DNA of 7,242 nt from Bradyrhizobium sp. GTDB taxonomy: Bacteria; Pseudomonadota; Alphaproteobacteria; Rhizobiales; Xanthobacteraceae. Location: the NCBI GenBank assembly GCA_028290165.1, contig JAQGKJ010000618.1:1-7242 (forward strand), read 5' to 3'. The position numbers and the translations under genes are program-made. Positions 1-6,474 of this stretch are shown piece by piece; the first letter of the stretch is position 1, and every line of letters starts with the position of its first letter. Under the pieces are notes generated by a model. It saw only the letters and a list, made by a program, of their open reading frames with translations. It was not told the origin of the DNA and did no database searches.

Positions 1-1095
1 GCAGGCCTCGGCCTGTTGCAAAAGCTCGACGACGTCGCGATCCGCACTGACGTGCTTTATTACCTCAATCGCCACGGCCAGGAAGTCTGGCGCGAATCCC
101 GCGGCATCGATGCCGGGCACGACGTGCCGCAATTCTCTATCCATCGCGGCCGGCTGCAGAGCGTGATCCACCGCGCCGTCGAGACGCGGCTGGGGGAGGA
201 TGCCATCCACACCGGCTGCAGGCTGGGGTCGTTCACCCAGGATGAAGGCGGCGTTACCGCGTATTTCTTCGATCGCACGGGTAGCCACGTCAACACCGTG
301 CGCGGTGACATCCTGATTGGCGCCGACGGGATCCATTCGCGGGTGCGCGAGACCCTGTTTCCGGATGAAGGGCCGCCCTGCTGGAATGGGCTGATGCTGT
401 GGCGCGGCGCGCGCGACTGGCCGGTGTTCCTGACCGGCCGTTCGATGATTGTTGCCGGCGGCCTGCACGCCAAGGTCGTGGTTTACCCGATCGCGGAAGG
501 ATCGAGCCCGGCGAGCCGGCTCACCAATTGGGCGGTGCTGGTAAAGGTCGGCGACGGCAACGCGCCTCCGCCCCGTCGTGAGGACTGGTCGCGGCCCGGC
601 AAGCGCGAGGAACTGATGCCGCATGTCGCGCGGTTCTCGGTGCCCTATGTCGACGTGCCCAACCTGATTTCGGCGACGCCTGAATTCTACGAATATCCGA
701 CCTGCGACCGCGATCCCCTGCCGTATTGGTCTAGCGGCCGCGTCACCCTGCTCGGCGATGCCGCGCACCCGATGTATCCGGTGGGGTCAAATGGCGCCTC
801 GCAGGCCATTCTCGATGCGCGCTTCCTGGCGGACGCGCTGGCGCGCTCAGAGCATCCGCGCCAGGCACTGATGGCCTATGAGCAGAAGCGGTTGCCGATG
901 ACGGCGGAGATCGTGCGCTCCAACCGCCGTGGCGGCCCGGAAGGCGTCATCGATGCCGTCGAGCAATTGGCGCCCGACGGTTTTGATAATGTCGAGAATG
1001 TGCTGAGCTATTCCCAACGCGAGGCCATCGTGCGCGGCTACGCCAGCAAGGCCGGATTTGCCGCCGTGCCGGGGCTGGCTGCGGTGCGGGCGTAA
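1..1095 (+). CDS. FAD-dependent aromatic monooxygenase, PhzS-like (5'-truncated by window edge)
   Basis: Group A flavoprotein monooxygenase, which uses NAD(P)H and O2 to hydroxylate an aromatic or heteroaromatic substrate in the cytoplasm. The frame is open from base 1 (AGLGLLQKLDD...), so the TTG at 16 is not the start; the N-terminal Rossmann GxGxxG segment, roughly 40 residues, lies outside the window. Visible family marks are SIHRGRLQ near nt 160, the DG motif GADGIHSRVR near nt 319-348, and the FAD-ribityl GD motif LLGDAAHP near nt 748-771 followed by GSNGASQAILDA. The C-terminal segment with GGPEGVID, LAPDGF and a final KAGF is typical of the flavin-dependent oxidoreductase subgroup containing PhzS (5-methylphenazine-1-carboxylate monooxygenase), rather than classical salicylate or 4-hydroxybenzoate hydroxylases. 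The substrate cannot be read from sequence. It ends at TAA 1093-1095, convergent with the cupin gene. Family call is firm; any role with the aminobenzoate genes is a guess. Confidence 0.9.
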   Translation, partial: AGLGLLQKLDDVAIRTDVLYYLNRHGQEVWRESRGIDAGHDVPQFSIHRGRLQSVIHRAVETRLGEDAIHTGCRLGSFTQDEGGVTAYFFDRTGSHVNTVRGDILIGADGIHSRVRETLFPDEGPPCWNGLMLWRGARDWPVFLTGRSMIVAGGLHAKVVVYPIAEGSSPASRLTNWAVLVKVGDGNAPPPRREDWSRPGKREELMPHVARFSVPYVDVPNLISATPEFYEYPTCDRDPLPYWSSGRVTLLGDAAHPMYPVGSNGASQAILDARFLADALARSEHPRQALMAYEQKRLPMTAEIVRSNRRGGPEGVIDAVEQLAPDGFDNVENVLSYSQREAIVRGYASKAGFAAVPGLAAVRA

Positions 1096-1111
1096 CTACA
1101 TCGCGTATTCG

Positions 1112-1245
1112 ACGTCATCCTGAGGTGCGCGCTCTCTGCGCGCCTCGAAGGATGGGCCGCGGGCACTGTCAGTCATCCTTCGAGGCTCGCCGAAGGGGCT
1201 CGCACCTCCAGCGATAACGGCGAAGCCGTTACACAGGGATGACGT
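1112..1245. repeat. Nested inverted-repeat (REP/cruciform-like) intergenic element
   Basis: Almost the whole space between the two convergent genes is a nested palindrome. The outer arms are ACGTCATCC (1112-1120) and GGATGACGT (1237-1245), 9 bp and perfect. The second pair is GAGGTGCG (1122-1129) with CGCACCTC (1201-1208), 8 bp and perfect. The inner pair is GCCTCGAAGGATG (1142-1154) with CATCCTTCGAGGC (1174-1186), 13 bp and perfect. Two side hairpins sit between the arms: GCGCGC/GCGCGC (1127-1143, 5-nt loop) and TAACGGC/GCCGTTA (1215-1231, GAA loop). The architecture and the CATCCTTCGAGG core resemble a dispersed intergenic repeat of Bradyrhizobium and Rhodopseudomonas genomes; that recognition is from memory. 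It may also serve as a bidirectional transcription barrier, although it lacks a T-tract. Confidence 0.85.
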
Positions 1246-1255
1246 GCCGACGCGC

Positions 1256-1711
1256 TCACGCTCCCGGCGGTGGCGGCAGGAAGTGGATGTTGTATTCGGC
1301 GGCCATCGCCACGACGTCCTCAGGCTTCTGCTCCTTCATGTTGTGAAGGCCCCAGAACAGATCGTAGAGCTTTTGGCTCGGCGAAACCCAGAACAGCACT
1401 TTTGCGGTCTGGTCGGATTTGTTGAAGATGCCATGGGGCACGCCCATCCCGAGGCGGATCAGATCGCCCGGCGTCGCCTGGGCATCGGAGCCTGCCAGCA
1501 TGAAATCGAGTTTTCCTTCTAGCATATAAAGATATTCGTCCTGATCGGGATGGATATGCGGCGGCACGAAGGTGCCGGGCGGCAGCGTCGCATGCCAGGA
1601 AAAACTATGGTCGGTGCAGCTCTTCGGCACATAGGTCTGGCCGAGGATATTCCAGGAAATTCCCTGCATGCCCTCATTGGCCCGGGTGATGCCGGTGATC
1701 TCGCTTTTCAT
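1256..1711 (-). CDS. Small single-domain cupin protein
   Basis: A 151-residue cytoplasmic protein (no signal peptide) made of a single beta-barrel cupin domain. Motif 1 is seen as G46-x5-His52-x-His54-x4-Glu59 with Gly66 following. Motif 2 is seen as Gly82-x5-G-M-G-x2-His93-x3-Asn97, where the usual Pro of PxG is Gly. The full 3-His/1-Glu metal set is therefore present, so it could be a metal-dependent enzyme (dioxygenase, isomerase or lyase) or a ligand-binding protein. The C-terminus ends in a proline run (PPPPGA). A good Shine-Dalgarno (GGAAGGAAA, complement of 1719-1727) lies about 7 nt before the ATG at 1711. It is downstream of the solute-binding protein gene on the same strand, 82 nt away, so cotranscription is plausible. 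The reaction is unknown. A cupin beside aromatic genes suggests, but does not show, action on an aromatic intermediate. Confidence 0.9.
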   Translation of the reverse strand: MKSEITGITRANEGMQGISWNILGQTYVPKSCTDHSFSWHATLPPGTFVPPHIHPDQDEYLYMLEGKLDFMLAGSDAQATPGDLIRLGMGVPHGIFNKSDQTAKVLFWVSPSQKLYDLFWGLHNMKEQKPEDVVAMAAEYNIHFLPPPPGA

Positions 1712-1738
1712 CGTGTCGTTTCCTTCCGATCATTTGTC

Positions 1739-1790
1739 TTGACGCGTTCTCTTCACGCGAACCGGTATCCGCTTCGCTCGGTAAACGCTC
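1739..1790. repeat. Short imperfect palindromic intergenic repeat
   Basis: The gap between the solute-binding protein stop and the cupin start is largely filled by a nested imperfect palindrome. The inner arms are GCGAA (1757-1761) and TTCGC (1773-1777) around a CCGGTATCC centre; the outer arms are GCGTT (1744-1748) and AACGC (1784-1788). The string TTCACGCGAACCGGTATCC matches, as I remember it, a very common dispersed intergenic repeat of Bradyrhizobium genomes. It would be transcribed within a binding-protein/cupin message and could form a modest hairpin that tunes downstream expression or stabilises the upstream 3' end. Confidence 0.65.
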
Positions 1791-1793
1791 AGC

Positions 1794-2969
1794 TTAGTTG
1801 CCCGGCGTGCAATCCTTGGCATAACGGTCGCCGTAATTCTCGAATATCTTCTCGACAATCTCGGTCTGGAACTTGCCGTCGGGACGCTTGGCGACCTTGG
1901 TGAGATAAAAATCCTGGATCGGATAGCCGTTGGTATTGAACTTGAAGCCGCCGCGCAGCGAGGTGAAGTCGGCCTTCTTCAAGGCTGCGGTAACGGCATC
2001 CTTGTTGGAGAGATCGCCCTTGACCGCCTTGACGGCGCTGTCGATCAGCATCGCCGCATCATAGGCCTGCATGGCATAGGTGCCGGGCACGCTGTTGTAG
2101 GCGGCCTCATAGCCGGTGACGAATTTCTTGTTTTGGGGATTGTCGAGGTTGGGCGCCCAGTTCGCGCCGCCGAACATGCCGACCGCCGCATCCTGCTGCG
2201 CCGGCAGCGTCGATTCATCGACGGTGAACGCCGAGAGCACCGGAATTTGATCAGCGAGGCCGGCCTGCTTATACTGCTTCACCAGGCCTACGCCCATGCC
2301 GCCCGGCATGAAGGTGAACACGGCGTCGGGTTTCAGCGACGCGATCTTGGAGAGTTCAACCTGGAAATCCAGCGTGCCGAGCGGCACGTAGCTCTCCTCG
2401 ACGATCTCGCCCTTGTAGTCGAGCTTGAAACCGGCAACGGAATCCTTGCCGGCTTGATAGTTCGGTACCATCACATAGACGCGCTTATAGCCGCGGTCCT
2501 GCGCGACCTTGCCGAGGATTTCGTGCACCTGATCGTTCTGGTAGGAGGTCACGAAGAAGAGCGGGCTGCAGTTCTTGCCGGCGTAGCTCGACGGGCCGGC
2601 ATTCGGGCTGATCAGGAACGTCTTTGAATCCGTCACCGGCTTGTGGATCGCCTGAAGGATGTTTGAGAAGATCGGCCCGACCACGAAATCGACCTTGTCG
2701 CGTTCGAGCAGGCCCTTGACCTTGGTCACGGCGGCATCCGGCTTGAGTTCGTCGTCGGCCACCACGACCTCGACGTCCCGGCCGGCCATCTTGCCGCCGA
2801 GATCCTTGACCGCGAGCGCAAAACCGTCGCGGACTTGCTGGCCCAGCGCCGCCGCCGGGCCGGACAGCGTCACGATCACGCCGATCTTGAGTTTTTCCTG
2901 TGCGATGGCTTGATTGGCCGCGAGGTTCAGCAAGGCCGCCAGCCCGGCCAACTTCAATTGCTGCATCAT
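1794..2969 (-). CDS. ABC transporter periplasmic substrate-binding protein, Leu/Ile/Val (LivK) type
   Basis: A 391-residue type I periplasmic binding protein (Peripla_BP_6/LivK family) that captures a small ligand for an ABC importer. Residues 1-23 form a Sec signal peptide: K6, a hydrophobic run, then AIA before Q24, the likely signal peptidase I site. There is no lipobox Cys. The mature protein opens with LKIGVIVTLSGPAAALGQ (about 27-44), the usual first strand and ligand loop, and continues with VDFVVGPIFSN (93-103), VYVMVPNYQAG (164-174) and GTYAMQAYDAAMLI (296-309), all typical of the fold. Cys134 and Cys387 are the only cysteines and could pair in the periplasm. The start at 2969 has GGGGAG (complement of 2975-2980) 5 nt upstream; ATG at 2966, one codon later, is spaced better at 8 nt. 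Family members in soil alphaproteobacteria bind branched-chain amino acids, amides or aromatic acids; the neighbours favour an aromatic acid. No permease or ATPase gene is present here. Confidence 0.93.
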   Translation of the reverse strand: MMQQLKLAGLAALLNLAANQAIAQEKLKIGVIVTLSGPAAALGQQVRDGFALAVKDLGGKMAGRDVEVVVADDELKPDAAVTKVKGLLERDKVDFVVGPIFSNILQAIHKPVTDSKTFLISPNAGPSSYAGKNCSPLFFVTSYQNDQVHEILGKVAQDRGYKRVYVMVPNYQAGKDSVAGFKLDYKGEIVEESYVPLGTLDFQVELSKIASLKPDAVFTFMPGGMGVGLVKQYKQAGLADQIPVLSAFTVDESTLPAQQDAAVGMFGGANWAPNLDNPQNKKFVTGYEAAYNSVPGTYAMQAYDAAMLIDSAVKAVKGDLSNKDAVTAALKKADFTSLRGGFKFNTNGYPIQDFYLTKVAKRPDGKFQTEIVEKIFENYGDRYAKDCTPGN

Positions 2970-3020
2970 GACTTCTCCCCGCTACGCCAACTTAGGATCC
3001 GAGTCTCAAGCCCCAAGCTT

Positions 3021-3049
3021 ATTCTGAGGATGGCTATCGCCGCAAGCAA
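3021..3049 (-). promoter_or_regulatory. Candidate promoter for the binding-protein/cupin genes
   Basis: Read on the minus strand, TTGCTT (complement of 3044-3049) is followed after exactly 17 nt by CAGAAT (complement of 3021-3026). This resembles a sigma-70 pair with a weak -35 and a 4/6 -10. It would start transcription near 3014, about 45 nt before the ATG, leaving room for the GGGGAG ribosome-binding site. The matches are modest, and this is the best candidate rather than a clear promoter. Confidence 0.3.
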
Positions 3050-3184
3050 AGCCGGCCGACGGCTCGATCCCATCGCGAAGGCTCGGACGAAGCCAGTTCG
3101 TGAAGCCAACATGCAAGCCGCGCGCCAATTGTTTGAACCCTAAAGAAATTCGGAAAACGTCGCCGGCCGCCGCACGGACGCGTT

Positions 3185-3226
3185 TTGACTTGCGGCCATC
3201 CCTGAATTATTTGAAGGTCAAAATAA
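3185..3226 (+). promoter_or_regulatory. Candidate MarR operator with -35-like box upstream of the MarR gene
   Basis: A near-perfect palindrome spans 3207-3226: left arm TTATTTGA (3207-3214), centre AGG, right arm TCAAAATAA (3218-3226), the arms differing by one inserted A. The size and AT-rich character fit operators bound by MarR dimers. A good -35-like TTGACT (3185-3190) lies 17 nt before TATTTG (3208-3213), so a promoter here would have its -10 inside the palindrome, a classic repression arrangement; the -10 itself matches poorly. Autoregulation by the adjacent MarR protein, with possible control of the divergent binding-protein gene, is inferred from position. Confidence 0.45.
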
Positions 3227-3308
3227 CGGCGAAAACCGGCGGGCACGAGGTTTGGCGGTGCCGGTATCCGCGCAGCTCGCGAGCGCTCCAGGCAGGTATG
3301 ATAGCATC

Positions 3309-3800
3309 ATGATCCTTGATTCCGAGACCAAGGCCGTCGAACTCCCCGAGGATCACGGCAACGAACTCAGACTATGGCTGCGCCTGTTGACCTGCACGAC
3401 CCTGATCGAGGGCGAGGTGCGAAGCCGGCTGCGTGAGCGGTTCGATGTCACGCTGCCGCGCTTCGATCTGATGGCGCAGCTCGACAACGTTCCTGACGGC
3501 ATGACGCTGTCGGATGTCTCGAAGCGGATGATGGTCAGTAACGGCAACGTCACCGGGCTGGTCGAGCGCCTGGTCGAATCCGGCCATCTCGACCGGCGAA
3601 CATCGGACACCGATCGTCGCGTGCAGGTAATCCGGCTGACGAAAATCGGCCGCGCCGAGTTTCGCAAGATGGCGGCGGAGCACGAGACCTGGATCGCCGA
3701 CATATTTTCGGATCTCACCCCAAAGGATGTCCGCGAATTGATGCGCCTGTTGGCCAAGACCAAGGCCTCGGTGCAGAAATCCGCGCAATCGCGGTTGTGA
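3309..3800 (+). CDS. MarR-family transcriptional regulator
   Basis: A 163-residue winged helix-turn-helix repressor-type regulator acting as a dimer. Residues 50-111 form the DNA-binding domain: LPRFDLMAQL leads into TLSDVSKRMMVSNGNVTGLVERL, with the recognition helix around 77-89. The beta wing follows with the diagnostic D-x-R pattern (DTDRRVQVIRLT, 100-111). Flanking helices (about 18-45 and 112-158) would make the dimer interface and ligand pocket. ATG 3309 is chosen because it yields the usual MarR length; a TTG at 3252 in the same frame would add 19 residues unlike the family. There is only a weak AGG (3294-3296) about 12 nt upstream. The stop at 3800 is 4 nt before the hydrolase start, so the two are probably cotranscribed. 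MarR proteins beside CoA-ligase genes often respond to the aromatic acid or its CoA thioester; that effector is inferred here. Confidence 0.92.
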   Translation: MILDSETKAVELPEDHGNELRLWLRLLTCTTLIEGEVRSRLRERFDVTLPRFDLMAQLDNVPDGMTLSDVSKRMMVSNGNVTGLVERLVESGHLDRRTSDTDRRVQVIRLTKIGRAEFRKMAAEHETWIADIFSDLTPKDVRELMRLLAKTKASVQKSAQSRL

Positions 3801-3804
3801 GGTC

Positions 3805-4623
3805 TTGAACGCGGACGTCGACTACGAGGTCGAATACAACAACCGGGCACGGGTTCCGGAAAATCCGTCGATCATGGCCGCATGGGCAAGAGACGCGACA
3901 ACCTGGCGCGAGCGGCATGTCCCGCGGGTTATTCCTTATGGCCGGGGGTCGCGGAACATCATCGATCTCTTTCCTGGCGATAATAACGGCCCGATTGTCG
4001 TCTTCATTCACGGTGGTTACTGGCAGGCGTTCGACAGCTCGTCTTTTAGTCATCTCGCCGCCGGGCTGAACGCCCACGGCATCGGCGTCGCCATCCCAAG
4101 TTACGACTTGTGTCCCGATGTCACCGTCGATCAAATTATCCGGGAGATGCGCGAAGCCTCGCGTGAGCTGGCGCGGCTCGGGCGTTCCCTCGTCATCAGC
4201 GGCCATTCCGCCGGCGGGCATCTCGCGGCCTGCATGCTGGCGACCGACTGGACCGCATATGATGCTTCGTTGCCGCAAGACCTCGTGATCGCGGCCTTTT
4301 CCATTTCGGGCCTGTTCGATCTCGGCCCGCTGGTCGATACCTCCATCAACAAGGCGTTGCGTCTCGACCGGACCACGGCCATGGCCGCCAGCCCGTTGTT
4401 CTGGAGCGCGCTTCCGCAGGGAAGCCTCGATGCGGTGGTGGGCGAAAACGAAAGCGCGGAATATCACAGGCAAAGCCGGGCCATCGTTGATGGCTGGGGC
4501 AGAGCAGGGATCGCGACACGGTTCGGCACGGTTCCCGGCGCCAACCATTTCACGGCGATTGCCCCGCTCGCCGATCCGGGTTCGCCGATGGTGCTGCGCC
4601 TGAAGCATTTGGCGGGACGCTAG
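3805..4623 (+). CDS. Arylformamidase-like alpha/beta hydrolase (HGGYW type)
   Basis: A 272-residue cytoplasmic alpha/beta hydrolase related to the kynurenine formamidase (AFMID) group, which cleaves N-formylkynurenine and related aryl amides or esters. The N-terminal YNNRARVPENP (11-21) is characteristic of this group. The oxyanion motif HGGYW occupies 69-73. The nucleophile elbow is GHSAGG with Ser135, and His248 in PGANHFTAI is the likely catalytic His. At the usual catalytic-acid position the sequence reads GENESAEYHRQS, giving Glu216 where eukaryotic AFMID has Asp. SGLFDLGPLVDTSINKALRLD (168-188) is another group signature. The start is TTG 3805, the only initiation codon in frame upstream of the conserved N-terminus; its GAGG (3799-3802) overlaps the MarR stop and is only 2 nt away, suggesting translational coupling. 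It may instead act on other amides, carbamates or esters. Family firm, substrate not. Confidence 0.88.
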   Translation: MNADVDYEVEYNNRARVPENPSIMAAWARDATTWRERHVPRVIPYGRGSRNIIDLFPGDNNGPIVVFIHGGYWQAFDSSSFSHLAAGLNAHGIGVAIPSYDLCPDVTVDQIIREMREASRELARLGRSLVISGHSAGGHLAACMLATDWTAYDASLPQDLVIAAFSISGLFDLGPLVDTSINKALRLDRTTAMAASPLFWSALPQGSLDAVVGENESAEYHRQSRAIVDGWGRAGIATRFGTVPGANHFTAIAPLADPGSPMVLRLKHLAGR

Positions 4624-4650
4624 ATTTCAAAAAAGTATTGGATCGCCTGG

Positions 4651-4697
4651 ATTTGGGCACTTGCGCCAAATTACTTTAAGTATAAAATGATTTGGCA
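4651..4697 (+). promoter_or_regulatory. Candidate regulated promoter with palindromic operator for the CoA ligase gene
   Basis: The gap between hydrolase and ligase is AT-rich and carries a palindrome at 4651-4671: ATTTGGGCA (4651-4659), centre CT, then TGCGCCAAAT (4662-4671), which is the reverse complement apart from one inserted G. A third copy of the arm, ATTTGGCA, occurs at 4690-4697. A weak -35 TTGCGC (4661-4666) lies inside the palindrome, 16 nt before a good -10 TAAAAT (4683-4688), so the palindrome covers the -35 and the extra half-site falls at the expected transcription start. The predicted leader is about 70 nt. The arrangement points to a repressor or activator controlling the ligase separately from the MarR-hydrolase message. 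The arms differ from those upstream of the MarR gene, so the regulator may be another protein. Confidence 0.5.
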
Positions 4698-4766
4698 ATA
4701 GAGCGCTGCCGGACACGCTGGATATCGATCTTAAGCCTTTCATCCCGAAAACGAGGGACGATGGAA

Positions 4767-6446
4767 ATGTCGGGTGGAACCTTAAGCCTTGGCCCATCGG
4801 GTCATGTTGATGATTTTTCGCGACGAAATCTTCCGCCATTCCACCAATGGCCGGAATTTCTTCTCGACCGGCCGGAGTTCAGATATACCGAATATCTCAA
4901 TGCCGCGGTCGAACTGACCGACCGGATCGTCGAGAAAGGGCTCGGTGATCGTATCGCGCTGATCGGCAATGGTCGCCAGCGCACCTACAAGGAACTGGCG
5001 GACTGGTCGAACCGCCTTGCGCATGCCCTGGTGGAACATTACGGCGTCAAGCCCGGCAACCGCGTTCTGATACGCTCAGGCAATAATCCGGCCCTGGTCG
5101 CTGCATGGCTTGCGGCGACGAAGGCGGGCGCCGTCGTCGTCAATACCATGCCGATGCTTCGTGCCGGCGAATTGACCAAGATCGTCGACAAGGCAGAAAT
5201 CAGCCTCGCACTGACCGACAGCCGCATCGCCGACGAACTGGTCGCGTGTGCGAAGACCAGCCGATTCCTCAAGCAGGTCGTGAATTTTGACGGAACGTCA
5301 AACCATGATGCCGAGCTCGATCGGGTGGCGCTGAACAAGCCGGTTCGGTTCGATGCGGTCCGAACCGGCCGGGATGATGTCGCCTTGCTGGGTTTTACCT
5401 CCGGCACCACGGGCGAACCAAAAGCGACGATGCATTTCCATCGCGATCTCCTGATCGTCGCGGATGGTTATGCCAGAGAAGTCCTCAACGTCACGCCGGA
5501 GGATGTCTTCGTGGGGTCGCCGCCGCTGGCCTTTACGTTTGGACTGGGCGGTCTTGCAATCTTTCCGTTGCGGTTCGGCGCTACCGCAACGCTGCTGGAG
5601 AACGCGGCGCCCGCCGAGATGGTCAAGATCATCGAAAACCACAAAGCCACGATCTGCTTTACCTCGCCGACCGCGTATCGGGCCATGATGGCCGCGATGG
5701 ACAAGGGCGCCGATCTGTCGTCGCTGCGGCTTGCGGTTTCGGCAGGCGAAACCTTGCCGGCGCCGGTTTTCGAAAGCTGGACGCGCAGGACGGGCAAGAC
5801 GATCCTTGACGGGATCGGCAGCACGGAAATGCTGCATATCTTCATTACCAACCGGGTCGGCGACGCCGCTGCCGGGACGACGGGGCAGCCGGTTTCCGGT
5901 TATGAGGCAAAGGTCGTCGACGATGACATGAACGAATTGCCGCCGGGCACCGTCGGCAAGCTCGCGGTTCGCGGCCCGACCGGATGCCGGTATCTCGCGG
6001 ACGCGCGACAGTCGAACTATGTGCGCGATGGCTGGAATCTGACGGGCGATTCGTTCACCCGCGACGAGAAGGGCCGCTTTTCTTTCGTGGCCCGATCGGA
6101 CGACATGATTGTCTCTTCCGGCTACAACATCGCCGGTCCCGAGATCGAAGCCGCGCTGCTGACTCACCCCTCGGTCGCTGAATGCGGCGTCGTCGGCGCT
6201 CCCGACGAAGCGCGCGGCATGATCGTCAAGGCCTATGTCGTCTTGATGCCTGATGTCGCAGCCGATGCCGCGCTGACGACTGAATTGCAGGACCACGTCA
6301 AGCGCGAGATCGCGCCTTACAAATATCCGCGCGCGATCGAGTTCGTAGCCCAGCTGCCGAAGACGGAAACCGGGAAACTGAAGCGATTTGCCTTGCGGCA
6401 GATGGCCCAGGCCGGATCGGCATCGGCAGGCATGGCCGCGGAATGA
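4767..6446 (+). CDS. Benzoate-CoA ligase family protein, probable 2-aminobenzoate-CoA ligase
   Basis: A 559-residue ATP-dependent acyl-CoA synthetase (ANL superfamily) that adenylates an aromatic acid and transfers it to CoA in the cytoplasm. The P-loop is FTSGTTGEPKAT (about 210-221). The A5 motif DGIGSTEMLHIF (349-359 region, Glu354) is the aryl-CoA ligase form seen in benzoate-CoA ligases. TGD is at 426-428, the hinge is R443-SDD, and the catalytic Lys is Lys537 in PKTETGK. The stretch ARSDDMIVSSGYNIAGPEIE resembles 2-aminobenzoate-CoA ligases more than strict benzoate-CoA ligases, which read KVSGIWVSP at this place. The N-terminus (SGHVDDFSRRNLPP) also fits. ATG 4767 is preferred because GAGGGA (4753-4758) is 8 nt upstream; ATG 4761 is an alternative with 2-nt spacing, and a TTG at 4692 would add an unrelated leader. 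It is followed 28 nt later by the RidA gene. The acid may be 2-aminobenzoate, benzoate or a substituted relative. Confidence 0.92.
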   Translation: MSGGTLSLGPSGHVDDFSRRNLPPFHQWPEFLLDRPEFRYTEYLNAAVELTDRIVEKGLGDRIALIGNGRQRTYKELADWSNRLAHALVEHYGVKPGNRVLIRSGNNPALVAAWLAATKAGAVVVNTMPMLRAGELTKIVDKAEISLALTDSRIADELVACAKTSRFLKQVVNFDGTSNHDAELDRVALNKPVRFDAVRTGRDDVALLGFTSGTTGEPKATMHFHRDLLIVADGYAREVLNVTPEDVFVGSPPLAFTFGLGGLAIFPLRFGATATLLENAAPAEMVKIIENHKATICFTSPTAYRAMMAAMDKGADLSSLRLAVSAGETLPAPVFESWTRRTGKTILDGIGSTEMLHIFITNRVGDAAAGTTGQPVSGYEAKVVDDDMNELPPGTVGKLAVRGPTGCRYLADARQSNYVRDGWNLTGDSFTRDEKGRFSFVARSDDMIVSSGYNIAGPEIEAALLTHPSVAECGVVGAPDEARGMIVKAYVVLMPDVAADAALTTELQDHVKREIAPYKYPRAIEFVAQLPKTETGKLKRFALRQMAQAGSASAGMAAE

Positions 6447-6474
6447 ATGCACCTGAAGTGATGGAGAGTTGTTC

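Larger units (their letters stand above)
2970..3308. other. Divergent intergenic promoter region
   Basis: This 339-bp non-coding stretch separates the leftward binding-protein gene from the rightward MarR gene. Short open frames cross it, but none shows family-like composition or a convincing ribosome-binding site. AT-rich islands occur near 3126-3150 and 3204-3226 in otherwise GC-rich DNA, as expected of promoters. The two best candidate control elements are listed separately (3021-3049 minus, 3185-3226 plus). Immediately before the MarR ATG is TATGAT (3297-3302), -10-like and 6 nt upstream of the start codon. It has no recognisable -35 at the right spacing, so a leaderless MarR transcript is possible but weakly supported. 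Confidence 0.6.

Noticed and set aside
2133..2627. Plus-strand open frame inside the binding-protein gene
   Set aside because: Antisense shadow of a GC-rich gene; its Arg/Glu/His-rich translation resembles no family.
3252..3308. In-frame TTG extension of the MarR protein
   Set aside because: The added residues are not MarR-like and would extend the protein into a region with promoter-like signals; ATG 3309 gives the normal length.
3715..4608. Minus-strand open frame (about 297 codons) opposite the hydrolase
   Set aside because: Low-complexity Arg-rich translation with no family resemblance; the plus-strand hydrolase has a full catalytic signature over the same bases.
4692..4766. In-frame TTG extension of the CoA ligase
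   Set aside because: It begins immediately after the candidate -10 with no ribosome-binding site, while GAGGGA at 4753-4758 clearly serves the ATG at 4767.
4730..4790. Direct repeat CTTAAGCCTT at 4730-4739 and 4781-4790 flanking the ligase start
   Set aside because: A 10-bp repeat pair is expected by chance many times in a window of this size, and no function is suggested beyond its position.
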